NCBI GenBank assembly: GCA_052318935.1
Contig: JBQRKO010000011.1
DNA from: Niallia sp052318935
GTDB taxonomy: Bacteria > Bacillota > Bacilli > Bacillales > Cytobacillaceae
Strand: one strand, 5' to 3'
DNA: 64,000 nucleotides
Position numbers and translations under genes: made by a program. Below, one piece after another: positions 35,294 through 44,745 of the stretch. How positions within the stretch are numbered: the first letter of the stretch is position 1; each line of letters begins with the position of its first letter. Below the pieces are notes generated by a model. It was not told where the DNA came from. It did not search any database and was given only the letters and a program-made list of their open reading frames with translations.

Positions 35294-35602
35294 ATGAATG
35301 AAGAGTTAAAAGAAAGCATTATGGGAGCACTAGAAATGGTTATTGACCCAGAGTTAGGGGTTGATATAGTAAATCTAGGTTTAATCTATGATTTAGAATT
35401 AAAAGAAGATGAGACGTTAGTTGTCACTATGACCTTAACAGCAATGGGTTGTCCTTTAGCAGGCGTCATTGTCGATCAAGTAAAATCCGCGCTTGCAGAT
35501 ATTCCAGAAATTAAAGATACGGAAGTAAATATTGTTTGGACTCCAGCATGGACAAAAGATAAAATGTCGCGTTATGCCAAAATCGCTTTAGGCGTTCAAT
35601 AA
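35294..35602 (+). CDS. yitW: MIP18-family (DUF59) iron-sulfur/metal-cluster assembly protein
   Basis: 102 residues, the usual length. Family motifs MVIDPELGVDIVNLGLIYDL (about 16-35) and LTAMGCPLAG with the conserved Cys near residue 53. Members help iron-sulfur cluster assembly or transfer; related proteins also occur in phenylacetate degradation. The gene begins 32 bases after an R1 repeat, which must therefore contain or leave intact its promoter. Confidence 0.9.
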   Translation: MNEELKESIMGALEMVIDPELGVDIVNLGLIYDLELKEDETLVVTMTLTAMGCPLAGVIVDQVKSALADIPEIKDTEVNIVWTPAWTKDKMSRYAKIALGVQ

Positions 35603-35616
35603 AAATTACTATATTA

Positions 35617-35657
35617 GGTCATGCCTCACAATAAAATGGGGGAAGTGAGGCATGACC
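35617..35657. terminator. hairpin downstream of yitW
   Basis: GGTCATGCCTCAC (35617-35629) pairs perfectly with GTGAGGCATGACC (35645-35657). No T run follows on the plus side. Confidence 0.5.
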
Positions 35658-35778
35658 ATATGTGACAATTGAAACTGCAAAACGATCGGGATTTTTATCA
35701 GAATATTTTTACTATTTTTATGATGAAAAAGTAGTATATGGATATATATAGCAAGTCTCTATATGGAGTTGAATAATA

Positions 35779-36795
35779 ATGACAGCAACAGGAATAAAGG
35801 ATAAATGGAATAGACCATTAAGAGATTTAAGAATAAGTGTAACAGATCAGTGTAATTTTCGTTGTCAGTATTGTATGCCTGCAGAAATTTTTGGACCAGA
35901 CTACCCTTTTTTATCAAAAGAGGAGCTGCTCTCGTTTGATGAACTAGAAAGGTTGGCAAAACTATTTGTTTCATTAGGGGTAGAAAAAATCAGGCTGACT
36001 GGGGGAGAACCGCTGATGCGGAAAGATCTCCACATCTTAGTGAAAAAATTAACTGAAATTAAAGGTCTTCATGATATAGCACTAACAACCAATGGTATTT
36101 TCCTGCCGAAATATGCAAAAATGTTAAAAGAAGCAGGATTAAAAAGGGTAAATATAAGCATCGACAGCTTAAATGATGAGCTTTTTGGAAAAATTAACGG
36201 CAGGAATGTCGGCGTTGCACCAGTGAAAAAGGGAATTCAAGCAGCAAAACAGGCTGGACTTGGTGTGAAAATTAATATGGTTGTTAAAAAAGGGTTAAAT
36301 GAGCAGGAAATCATTCCGATGGCAAAATACTGTAAAGCAGAGGGGCTTGAACTTCGGTTTATTGAATATATGGATGTTGGCAGTACAAATGGATGGAAAA
36401 TGGATCAAGTAGTAACAAAAAAAGAAATGTACAGCGTTTTGCAGGAGCATTTTTCTTTAGTACCAACAGACGCAGATTATTATGGAGAAGTTGCTAAAAA
36501 GTATCGTTACGAAGATGAACCAATTCATGTTGGCTTTATTACATCCGTATCGGAATCTTTCTGTTCCAATTGTACAAGAGCCCGTCTCTCAGCAAATGGC
36601 AAGCTTTATACATGCCTATTTAATGGAAAAGGCCATGATATTCGAGATTATATGAGAGCAGGGGCGACGGATAAAGAATTAACGAACTATATTCAGGGCA
36701 TCTGGGAAAAAAGAACAGACCGATATTCAGATGAACGAACAGAAGAAACAGCGGCAACCCGCAAAAAAATGGAAATGTCATATATTGGTGGATAA
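35779..36795 (+). CDS. moaA: GTP 3',8-cyclase MoaA
   Basis: 338 residues. Radical-SAM cluster Cys25, Cys29 and Cys32 (CNFRCQYC), the second cluster Cys motif CSNCTRARLSANGKLYTC near 262 and the C-terminal Gly-Gly (YIGG) needed for activity. It makes 3',8-cyclo-GTP, the first step of molybdenum cofactor synthesis. Only moeA accompanies it here; moaB, moaC, moaD, moaE and mobA must be elsewhere. In B. subtilis this position between yitW and argC is held by yitY and yitZ. Confidence 0.96.
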   Translation: MTATGIKDKWNRPLRDLRISVTDQCNFRCQYCMPAEIFGPDYPFLSKEELLSFDELERLAKLFVSLGVEKIRLTGGEPLMRKDLHILVKKLTEIKGLHDIALTTNGIFLPKYAKMLKEAGLKRVNISIDSLNDELFGKINGRNVGVAPVKKGIQAAKQAGLGVKINMVVKKGLNEQEIIPMAKYCKAEGLELRFIEYMDVGSTNGWKMDQVVTKKEMYSVLQEHFSLVPTDADYYGEVAKKYRYEDEPIHVGFITSVSESFCSNCTRARLSANGKLYTCLFNGKGHDIRDYMRAGATDKELTNYIQGIWEKRTDRYSDERTEETAATRKKMEMSYIGG

Positions 36796-36813
36796 GCTGT
36801 GTTAACTTTAATG

Positions 36814-36853
36814 GGAAAAAAAGAACAATAGTGCTCAATTGATTGTTTTTTTC
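36814..36853 (+). terminator. possible terminator between moaA and moeA
   Basis: AAAAAAAGAACAAT and ATTGATTGTTTTTTT can pair imperfectly and end in a run of T. Confidence 0.45.
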
Positions 36854-36960
36854 CTTAGAAAGGATGGAGTGTCTCCGCTCACACTGCTTTTATTAGGTTA
36901 GAATCTGCCGTTTCCTTGTTAGGTGGTGGGTTTTGTAACAAGATTGGAGGGAATAGACGA

Positions 36961-38229
36961 ATGCTTGTTGAAAAAAGAACGCCAATTCAAATAGATGATG
37001 CTATTAAAAAAGTGATGGAATATAAAAAAGAGGGATTAAAGGAATTTGTCTCAATAGTGGAAAGCAACGGCCGCTATTTATGCGAAGATTTAACTGCAAG
37101 TCATGATGTGCCGCGTTTTGATCGTTCCGCATATGACGGTTTTGCCTTGCGTTCCATTGATACAATCGGCGCATCAACACAACAGCCAATTAGTTTAGAA
37201 GTGATCGACGAAATAGGTGCCGGTCAAGTTTGCCGCAAAAAAATTGGCAAAAATCAGGCGGTTCGTATTATGACAGGGGCGATGCTTCCAGCAGACTGTG
37301 ATGCAGTCGTAATGTTTGAAAAGGTGTATGCTTATAAAAATAATCAGCATACGTACATTACGTTAACACATGGTCTTCAAAAAGGAGAAAATATTTCCTT
37401 TCAAGGAGAAGATGTCAAAAGTGGAACGGTATTAGTAAAAAAAGGTACAAAAATTAATCCAGGGATTTTAGCACTTTTAGCAACTTTTGGGTATGAGAAG
37501 GTGCCAGTTGCCAAAAAGCCTGTTGTTGGTGTTTTTGCAACTGGAACAGAACTGCTAGAAGTAGATGAAGAACTAGAAGAAGGAAAAATTAGAAATAGCA
37601 ATGCCTACATGGTAATGGCTCAAGTTGAAAGAGCAGGTGCAACCCCTTTATATTTCGGAAAACTTGCAGATGTATTGGATACAAGCTATGAAGCGATACG
37701 TGAAGCGGTAAACAAGGTCGATTTATTGATCACTACGGGCGGGGTTTCCGTTGGAGATTATGATTTGCTTCCGGACATATACCAAAAGCTCGGGGCAGAA
37801 GTGCTTTTTAACAAAATAGCAATGCGGCCAGGAAGTGTGACAACAGTAGCACATTTTAATGGAAAAATGTTATTTGGTCTATCTGGGAATCCTTCTGCAT
37901 GTTATGTCGGTTTTGAGTTATTTACAAATCCAATCATTAAATCGATGCTATATTCGCAAAAACCTCATTTGCAAATAGCAAAGGCTGTTTTAAAAGAAAA
38001 TTTCTTAACCACTAATTCGTTTACGAGAATGATTAGAAGCAGAGTAACAACCGTCGACGGAATATTAGAAACAACTACAAGCGGTGTAGATAAATCGACC
38101 ATTGTAAGCAGCCTTGCATTTGCCAATGCTTTAACCATTTTACCAGGCGGTGATAAAGGCTATAAAAAAGGAGAGCAAGTGAGGGTTATCCTGCTTGAAG
38201 AGGAATCTGGCAGCGAAAGTCCTTGGTGA
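36961..38229 (+). CDS. moeA: molybdopterin molybdotransferase MoeA
   Basis: 422 residues counted from the ATG at 36961, which has GGAGGG 9 bases upstream; the frame is open further up without a good site. Motifs: VPRFDRSAYDGFAL (about 43-56), RIMTGAMLPADCDAVVMFE, the MPT-binding TTGGVSVGDYD near 262 and GLSGNPSAC near 305. It inserts molybdate into adenylyl-molybdopterin. It lies 165 bases after moaA, perhaps with its own promoter. Confidence 0.95.
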   Translation: MLVEKRTPIQIDDAIKKVMEYKKEGLKEFVSIVESNGRYLCEDLTASHDVPRFDRSAYDGFALRSIDTIGASTQQPISLEVIDEIGAGQVCRKKIGKNQAVRIMTGAMLPADCDAVVMFEKVYAYKNNQHTYITLTHGLQKGENISFQGEDVKSGTVLVKKGTKINPGILALLATFGYEKVPVAKKPVVGVFATGTELLEVDEELEEGKIRNSNAYMVMAQVERAGATPLYFGKLADVLDTSYEAIREAVNKVDLLITTGGVSVGDYDLLPDIYQKLGAEVLFNKIAMRPGSVTTVAHFNGKMLFGLSGNPSACYVGFELFTNPIIKSMLYSQKPHLQIAKAVLKENFLTTNSFTRMIRSRVTTVDGILETTTSGVDKSTIVSSLAFANALTILPGGDKGYKKGEQVRVILLEEESGSESPW

Positions 38230-38308
38230 AAAAAGAGAGGGGACATTTCCCCTTACAACAAGTAAGACTTTCCTTGTTAGCTTCATTATTCCTTGTTTTT
38301 ATATACAC

Positions 38309-38797
38309 TTAATTTCTCAAAGTTTGTTGTTTTTTACATAATACATTTGGAAAAGCGTTTCTTAGCAGTCTGCATACACGTAGACTTCTGTGGGAATGCG
38401 CGAAAGACAAAACCCCATAGGAGCGTATGCGTGGCCGCTGAGAAGTGTTTTATTATATAAATTATAGGTAAAACCCATATATTTAGTAGGATGAAAATGG
38501 TATAGAGAGTTTGAAAAAGCCCATCATGTTGGTTAGGAGAGGCGTCCGCACGACTCCTGCGGGATTAGCGAGATAGGCGAGACCCCACAGGAGCAAAGCG
38601 ACGAGGAGGCTCGGCGCTCGCCCCGCGGAAAGCGTGTGGTAAGCCTCGGAAAACCGAACGAAAATCTCTGAGTGCTTAGATTTTTATTATCTTTATTTCA
38701 TAGCAGCCACTTTTTCAGTGACCTCAGCGTATGCGACGAGGAGGCTCGATGCTCGCGAGTTTAAAAGCAACAATCTACAATCTATACGAAAACAGCT
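38309..38797 (-). repeat. R1 palindromic repeat, copy 6, split by a nested R2 element
   Basis: Outer R1 sequence is visible on both sides: TTCTCAAAGTTTGTTG...GCAGTCTGCATACACG on the left and AATCTATACGAAAACAGCT on the right. The left terminal repeat is eroded. The R2 element interrupts the core at 38431-38725. Confidence 0.82.
38431..38725. mobile_element. R2 MITE-like element, copy B
   Basis: 295 bp, about 95% alike by eye to copy A at 21769-22063. It is flanked by AGCGTATGC at 38422-38430 and 38726-38734 and inserted at the same place in the repeat core as copy A. No coding frame. Confidence 0.85.
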
Positions 38798-39011
38798 AAA
38801 GAATAAAAAGGAGTGGGGTGTAAAAAAGAGTGAAACGTAATAAACTGCTCACCACTAAATATTTACGTTCCAATGAAAGCTTTCATCTGGTTTATGCGCA
38901 TTTCTTCTTCTGAAAAAATCACCCCAATTACCCGATTTTTCTTTTCCCCTTAATTCTTCCACTTTTAAATTCCGAAAAAGTTAGAAAACTAATACTTTTA
39001 AGAAAAACTGG

Positions 39012-39040
39012 TTGATTTTATAATACTAAGTTTTTATAAT
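39012..39040 (+). promoter_or_regulatory. sigma-A promoter of the arg operon
   Basis: -35 TTGATT (39012-39017), 17-base spacer, -10 TATAAT (39035-39040). Confidence 0.75.
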
Positions 39041-39071
39041 AAGAGAATCGAATATTAATAAATATAAAAAT

Positions 39072-39094
39072 AAATGATTAAATATACATCATTT
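39072..39094 (+). promoter_or_regulatory. possible AhrC/ArgR operator (ARG box)
   Basis: AAATGAT (39072-39078) and ATCATTT (39088-39094) form a dyad with an AT-rich centre just downstream of the promoter, in the place expected for AhrC repression by arginine. Match to the ARG-box consensus is partial. Confidence 0.45.
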
Positions 39095-39114
39095 CCTAAT
39101 TGAAGGAGGAAATT

Positions 39115-40149
39115 ATGAAAGCGGCAATTATCGGTACAACAGGCTACGGCGGGGTAGAGTTAATTAGAATTTTGCATACTCATCCTGAAATTAATATACA
39201 ATCTGTTCATACAACAAGAGAAGAAGTTCCAGTTTGGAACGAATATCCTCATTTATATAACATAATAGAAAATAAATTAGAGAAAATACATCCACATAAA
39301 ATTGCAGAAGAATGTGACATCGTATTTTTTGCAACTCCTTCTGGTGTTTCTAGTAAATTAGTAGAAGATTTTGCAGAAACATCTATTAAACTGGTTGATT
39401 TATCTGGTGATCTAAGGCTGCGTAATACAGATGACTATAAAAAATGGTATAAAAAAGAGCCCGCAAAAGCAGATTTAATAAACAAATTTGTTTATGGACT
39501 TTCCGAGTGGAATAAGGAAGAAATAGAAAAAGCAACGTGGATTTCTAATCCGGGCTGTTATCCGACAGCATCCTTATTAGGGTTGGCCCCAGTAGTACAA
39601 GAGGGAATCATTAAACCAGACAGCATTATCATCGATGCAAAGTCAGGTATTTCAGGTGCGGGGAGAAGCCCATCAAGAGGTACAATGCTTGCGGAAATGA
39701 ATGAAAACTTTAAAATATACAAAGTGAATCAACATCAGCATATTCCAGAGATTGAACAACAGCTAACTGACTGGAATGGCGACATTCAGCCAATCACTTT
39801 TTCAACTCACTTGCTGCCAACAAACAGAGGCATCATGGCAACGATGTATGCATCTTTAAAAGAAGAATATACAACTGCCGCTATCCATGAACTGTATAAA
39901 GAAGCGTATAAAGATCATCCTTTCGTCCGTGTCCGACCAATTGATACATTCCCGACTATTAAGGAAGTCAGCGGATCCAACTATTGTGATATTGGTGTTC
40001 ATGTAGACGAAAGAACAGGAAGATTAACGATTATTTCTGTAATTGATAATTTAATGAAAGGTGCAGCAGGGCAGGCAGTTCAAAATGCAAACATCATGAA
40101 TGGGTTGCATGAAACGACTGGATTAAACTTTTTACCACTGTACCCATAA
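39115..40149 (+). CDS. argC: N-acetyl-gamma-glutamyl-phosphate reductase
   Basis: 344 residues. Rossmann start IIGTTGYGGVELIRI, catalytic Cys in NPGCYPTA near 149 and the QHQHIPEI motif near 207. It reduces N-acetylglutamyl phosphate to the semialdehyde. The ATG at 39115 has AAGGAGG 7 bases upstream. First gene of argC-argJ-argB-argD-carA-carB-argF, the same order as in B. subtilis. Confidence 0.96.
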   Translation: MKAAIIGTTGYGGVELIRILHTHPEINIQSVHTTREEVPVWNEYPHLYNIIENKLEKIHPHKIAEECDIVFFATPSGVSSKLVEDFAETSIKLVDLSGDLRLRNTDDYKKWYKKEPAKADLINKFVYGLSEWNKEEIEKATWISNPGCYPTASLLGLAPVVQEGIIKPDSIIIDAKSGISGAGRSPSRGTMLAEMNENFKIYKVNQHQHIPEIEQQLTDWNGDIQPITFSTHLLPTNRGIMATMYASLKEEYTTAAIHELYKEAYKDHPFVRVRPIDTFPTIKEVSGSNYCDIGVHVDERTGRLTIISVIDNLMKGAAGQAVQNANIMNGLHETTGLNFLPLYP

Positions 40150-40164
40150 GAGGAGGAGCAACAA

Positions 40165-41412
40165 GTGCAGGTAATATCGAACATTAATGAAGAAGAGTCA
40201 TCCCTTATTAAAGAAATAGCGGATGGAAGTATTGTATCGCCGATCGGGTTTAAAGCAGCAGGAGTGCATGCTGGAATAAGATACAGTAAAAAAGATTTAG
40301 GTTTAATTATAAGTGAAGTGCCAGCTAATAGTGCAGCAGTGTATACAACAAGTCATTTTCAAGCAGCTCCATTAAAGGTGACGCAGGATTCTATTGCAGC
40401 GGAAAAGCTTATTCAAGCGGTTGTTGTAAATAGTGGATGTGCAAATGCTTGTACAGGAGAAAAAGGGTTGGAAGATGCCTACAAGATGCGCCAGTTAGCA
40501 GCAGATCAACTGAATATTAAAAAAGAATATGTTGCTGTTTCTTCTACAGGTGTAATCGGCGAATATTTGAAAATGGATAAAATTAGTGACGGAATAAAGC
40601 AGTTAAATAGCGGGAATACTTCAAGCCATGCGGATGCATTTCAAGAAGCAATATTAACAACGGATACGGTTATGAAAAAATGTTGCTACGCGGCTACGAT
40701 TGACGGTGTAACGGTAACAATGGGCGGTACAGCAAAAGGATCAGGCATGATTCATCCAAATATGGCGACAATGCTTGGATTTATCACAACCGATGCGAAT
40801 ATCGATTCTGATTTATTGCAAGAGTCACTTAGCGCGGTTATCCCAACGACGTTTAACCAAATAACAGTGGATGGAGATACTTCCACAAATGATACGGTAT
40901 TAGTAATGGCAAACGGTTTAGCAAATAACAGTGCATTAACTAAAGACCACCCTGATTATTCAGCTTTTTTAGAATTATTAGCTAAAACTTGCGAAAACTT
41001 GGCTAAGCAAATTGCAAAAGATGGAGAAGGGGCAACAAAATTAATTGAAGCAGAAGTTTCAGGCTGTAAATCAGAGGAAGAAGCAAGAATGATTGCGAAA
41101 CAAATAGTAGGATCTAGTTTAGTAAAAACTGCTGTTTATGGATCCGATGCAAACTGGGGAAGAATCATCGGGGCTATTGGTCAGACAAATGCTGATGTAA
41201 ATCCTAATACAGTCGATATTGCGATTGGAAATATCGTCATGTTAAAAATGAGCGAACCACAAGTATTTTCAGAGGAAGAAGCAATTAACTATTTGAATCA
41301 AGATTTTATTAAGATATCTGTTCATCTTCATAACGGTGAAGCGAAAGGAAAAGCTTGGGGATGCGATTTATCTTATGATTATGTCAAAATAAACGCAAGT
41401 TATAGAACGTAG
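40165..41412 (+). CDS. argJ: bifunctional ornithine acetyltransferase / N-acetylglutamate synthase
   Basis: 415 residues, start GTG after GAGGAG. The self-cleavage site is in HPNMATMLGF (cleavage before the Thr, about residue 207), giving alpha and beta chains. NSGCANACTG and the C-terminal NASYRT are typical. It recycles the acetyl group from acetylornithine to glutamate and can also use acetyl-CoA. It starts 15 bases after argC. Confidence 0.95.
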   Translation: MQVISNINEEESSLIKEIADGSIVSPIGFKAAGVHAGIRYSKKDLGLIISEVPANSAAVYTTSHFQAAPLKVTQDSIAAEKLIQAVVVNSGCANACTGEKGLEDAYKMRQLAADQLNIKKEYVAVSSTGVIGEYLKMDKISDGIKQLNSGNTSSHADAFQEAILTTDTVMKKCCYAATIDGVTVTMGGTAKGSGMIHPNMATMLGFITTDANIDSDLLQESLSAVIPTTFNQITVDGDTSTNDTVLVMANGLANNSALTKDHPDYSAFLELLAKTCENLAKQIAKDGEGATKLIEAEVSGCKSEEEARMIAKQIVGSSLVKTAVYGSDANWGRIIGAIGQTNADVNPNTVDIAIGNIVMLKMSEPQVFSEEEAINYLNQDFIKISVHLHNGEAKGKAWGCDLSYDYVKINASYRT

Positions 41413-41423
41413 GAGTGAGCCGA

Positions 41424-42197
41424 ATGAAAACAATTCTGATAAAATGTGGCGGAAGTGTAATAGACCAGCTTTCAGACGATTTTTTTACTAGTTTAAAAGA
41501 ATTAAAGAAAAGTGGCTATCAATTAGTATTTGTTCATGGCGGCGGACCCGACATTAATGAAATGCTTGAAGTAGTTGGCGTTGAACCGGAGTTCCATAAT
41601 GGACTCCGCAAAACAACAACGGAAACGTTGAATATTGTCGAAATGGTTCTTTCAGGAAAAACGAATAGAAAGCTTGTTCAGTTATTAAGTAAAAATGGTC
41701 TTCCTTCAATCGGAATCAATGGTACAGATGACCATCTTATTCAAGCATCATTAATTGATGAAGAAAATCTTGGGCTAGTTGGCAATGTTCAACAAGTAAA
41801 CAACCAAATTATTCATCTTTTATTAGAAAAAAACTATATACCAGTGATAACACCACTTGGAAGCACTGAAGAAGGTGTGACACTAAATATAAATGCAGAT
41901 TATGCTGCTGCTGCAGTAGCGAAAAGTTTAGATGTAGAGCATTGTTTATTTGTTACCGATGTGGAAGGTATCATTATTGATGGAAAAGTAGCTGCTCAAT
42001 TAGAAGAAGAAGCGGTTCATCATTATATTGCAGAAGGTCAAATTACTGGCGGTATGATTCCGAAAGTAACATCAGCTCTTTCAGCACTGGAAAGCGGATT
42101 AAAAAGTGTCATGATTGTTTCAGGGAAAAAAGCTTTTTATCAAGAAGAAACGTTAAAAGGTACACAAATTGTAAAAAAGCAGGAGGTAATCAAATGA
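41424..42197 (+). CDS. argB: acetylglutamate kinase
   Basis: 257 residues of the amino-acid kinase fold: IKCGGSVI at the start (phosphate binding), VHGGGPDINEML near 38-49 and DVEGIIIDGKV near 174. The ATG at 41424 lies 7 bases after GGAG, favoured over the GTG three codons earlier. It lacks the N-terminal helix of arginine-sensitive hexameric kinases, so feedback inhibition by arginine is unlikely here. Confidence 0.95.
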   Translation: MKTILIKCGGSVIDQLSDDFFTSLKELKKSGYQLVFVHGGGPDINEMLEVVGVEPEFHNGLRKTTTETLNIVEMVLSGKTNRKLVQLLSKNGLPSIGINGTDDHLIQASLIDEENLGLVGNVQQVNNQIIHLLLEKNYIPVITPLGSTEEGVTLNINADYAAAAVAKSLDVEHCLFVTDVEGIIIDGKVAAQLEEEAVHHYIAEGQITGGMIPKVTSALSALESGLKSVMIVSGKKAFYQEETLKGTQIVKKQEVIK

Positions 42198-43351
42198 GTC
42201 ATTTATTTCCAACTTATGCAAAATGGGAGATTGAACCAGAATCAGCAAAAGGCAGCTATTTAATCGGTACAGATGGAAAAAAATATCTGGATTTCACTTC
42301 AGGAATTGGTGTATGCAACTTAGGACATTGCCATGACGAAGTAAAAGCGGCTATTGAAGAACAGTTAAATAAATTTTGGCATGTTTCTAATCTTTTTCCA
42401 ATCGGTGCACAAGAGAAGGCGGCAAAATTACTAGCAGATGCAAGTGGAATGGATGTTGTCTTTTTTGCGAATAGTGGTGCAGAAGCGAACGAAGCGGCGA
42501 TTAAATTAGCTAGAAAAGCAACTGGAAAAACAAAAATTATTACTTTTTTATCTTCTTTCCACGGCAGAACGTTTGCGACAATGTCAGCAACGGGACAAGA
42601 TAAAATTAAACATGGTTTTGGACCGATGTTAGAAAAATTTGAGTATGTTCCATTTAATGATATTGAGGCATTGGAAAGTCAGTTAACAGATGATGTAGCG
42701 GCTGTTATGCTTGAAGTGATTCAAGGAGAAGGCGGCATTCATGTCGGGACAAACGAATTTCTTCAAAAAGTAGACGCATTATGCAAAGAAAAAGGTACCC
42801 TGCTTATTATTGATGAAATTCAAACAGGAATTGGCCGGACTGGAACACCATTTGCTTATCAGCAATTCGATATAAAACCAGATATTATTTCTTCTGCAAA
42901 AGGACTGGCAAACGGAATGCCGGTAGGTGCTATTGCTGCAAAAGAAGAGTTAAAAGAATTTTTTGGTCCAGGAAGCCACGGTACGACATTTGGTGGAAAC
43001 CCACTTGCAATGGCGGCTGCGATTAAAACAATGGAAATTATTTTTCAGGAAGCTTTTTTACAAGAAGTGAATAAAAAAAGCGAGTATTTAATGAATGCTC
43101 TAAAAGAGAAATTTGAACATAATGGACATGTAAAAGAGGTTCGTGGCAAAGGGCTAATGATCGGAATTGAAATGGATCAGCCAATTGGCAATCTATTAAG
43201 TGATTTAAGAAAAGATGGTTTAATTGCATTGCCAGCAGGTAATAATGTGATTCGTTTATTACCGAGCTTAACATGTACGATAGAAGAAATAGATGTAGCT
43301 GTTGCAATATTAGAAACACGCATAAATTTTTATACAAAAGTAACAGTTTAA
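42194..43351 (+). CDS. argD: acetylornithine aminotransferase
   Basis: 385 residues, class-III aminotransferase. NSGAEANEAAIKLARK, SFHGRTFATMSATG, the PLP aspartate in IIDEIQTGIGRTG and the PLP lysine in SSAKGLANG are present. It converts N-acetylglutamate semialdehyde to acetylornithine. Start overlaps the argB stop by four bases. An R1-like repeat follows before carA. Confidence 0.95.
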   Translation: MSHLFPTYAKWEIEPESAKGSYLIGTDGKKYLDFTSGIGVCNLGHCHDEVKAAIEEQLNKFWHVSNLFPIGAQEKAAKLLADASGMDVVFFANSGAEANEAAIKLARKATGKTKIITFLSSFHGRTFATMSATGQDKIKHGFGPMLEKFEYVPFNDIEALESQLTDDVAAVMLEVIQGEGGIHVGTNEFLQKVDALCKEKGTLLIIDEIQTGIGRTGTPFAYQQFDIKPDIISSAKGLANGMPVGAIAAKEELKEFFGPGSHGTTFGGNPLAMAAAIKTMEIIFQEAFLQEVNKKSEYLMNALKEKFEHNGHVKEVRGKGLMIGIEMDQPIGNLLSDLRKDGLIALPAGNNVIRLLPSLTCTIEEIDVAVAILETRINFYTKVTV

Positions 43352-43424
43352 GATGTATTTTTTTGCAAGATGATGTATAATTATAAGAAATTAATAATAA
43401 ATATACAGAGATTTGTATAAAAAT

Positions 43425-43586
43425 GGCTTAAACGATATTGTTGTTTTTGTCTATATTTTAAGCACTGAGCAGCAGGAATACACGAAGACTCCTACGGGAA
43501 AAGCGAAATAGGCGAGACCCCGCAGGAGCGAAGTGTATTCCTGCTGTGGACCTTCTTTTAAAATCAACAATAAAAATAACAAAGCC
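43425..43586. repeat. R1-type repeat, divergent copy 7, inside the arg operon
   Basis: GGCTTAAACGATATTGTTG to AATAACAAAGCC. The central stem is GCAGCAGGAATACAC (43469-43483) / GTGTATTCCTGCTGT (43533-43547), changed on both arms relative to the usual sequence. It sits between argD and carA. Confidence 0.8.
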
Positions 43587-43662
43587 TAAAAAATAAGGAG
43601 AATGTTCGGCGTTATTTCTAGGATGTCGAGCACTAGAAATTAAGAATATAGAGGTGTACAAA

Positions 43663-44745
43663 ATGGAAGGATATTTACACTTAAAGAACGGAGCGAAATA
43701 TAACGGAACATTTCTGACAAACACAGCGGAAACATCCGTAAGTGGAGAAATTGTTTTTTTTACAGGAATGACAGGGTATCAAGAAGTGCTAACAGATCCT
43801 TCCTATAAAGATCAAATTATTGTTTTTACGTACCCTTTAATAGGCAACTACGGGATTAACAATGAAGATTTTGAAAGCAAAAAACCGCATGTGGCAGGTG
43901 TCATTGTTTATGAGGCGAATCAAGAGGCGTTTCATTATCAATCACAGCATACCATTGTAGAGTATTTACAAAAATGGGATATCCCGTTATTAGCACATGT
44001 TGATACGAGAGCGATTGTAAAAAATATTCGCCAAGAGGGTTCTATGCCAGCTATGATGACAACAAAAGATACGGTGGAATCGGCAGAAATTTCTCTAAAA
44101 AAAGATGTGAAGGTCGCCAATGTTTCAGAAAGTAATTCGCAAACATACGGAAAAGGCGATTACCATATCGTGCTAATGGACTTTGGCAAAAAAGAGTCAA
44201 TGTTGGATGCATTAATCGAACGAGGCTGCAAAGTGACAGTTGTTCCATATAATACGTCTTTTGAGGAAATTAAACAGTTAGATCCAAATGGAATTTTATT
44301 ATCGAACGGACCTGGAGATCCAAAAGATATTGTAGAAGTGCTGCCTACTGTGAAAGCATTAATTAAACATTATCCTACTCTTGGAATTTGTTTAGGACAT
44401 CAGCTAGCAGCATTATCACTTGGAGGAGAAACGTCTAAATTATCCTTTGGACATCGAGGAGCAAACCATCCTGTAATAGATAAAAAGAATCAAAAAGTGT
44501 TTATGTCCTCTCAAAACCATAGTTACGTAGTGGTCGAAGAAAGTTTACAAGATACAGGCTGTACTGCACGTTTTTACAACCTGCATGATGAGTCTGTTGA
44601 AGGACTGACACATGCTGATTATCCTTTGCTAACGGTTCAATTCCATCCAGAAGCAAATCCAGGACCTTCAGAAAGCCATTATATATTTGACGAATTTATT
44701 GAAAATGTGAAAGCAAATTATGGGAGAGTTATTGCATATGCCTAA
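43663..44745 (+). CDS. carA: carbamoyl-phosphate synthase small subunit (arginine type)
   Basis: 360 residues. The N-terminal CPSase domain (TGMTGYQEVLTDPSYKDQIIVFTYP) is followed by a class I glutaminase domain with the nucleophile Cys in GICLGHQLA near 243 and the His/Glu pair in QFHPEANPGP. It supplies ammonia to CarB. The ATG at 43663 has AGAGGTG upstream. In the arginine operon rather than the pyr operon, so probably the arginine-regulated isozyme. Confidence 0.95.
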   Translation: MEGYLHLKNGAKYNGTFLTNTAETSVSGEIVFFTGMTGYQEVLTDPSYKDQIIVFTYPLIGNYGINNEDFESKKPHVAGVIVYEANQEAFHYQSQHTIVEYLQKWDIPLLAHVDTRAIVKNIRQEGSMPAMMTTKDTVESAEISLKKDVKVANVSESNSQTYGKGDYHIVLMDFGKKESMLDALIERGCKVTVVPYNTSFEEIKQLDPNGILLSNGPGDPKDIVEVLPTVKALIKHYPTLGICLGHQLAALSLGGETSKLSFGHRGANHPVIDKKNQKVFMSSQNHSYVVVEESLQDTGCTARFYNLHDESVEGLTHADYPLLTVQFHPEANPGPSESHYIFDEFIENVKANYGRVIAYA

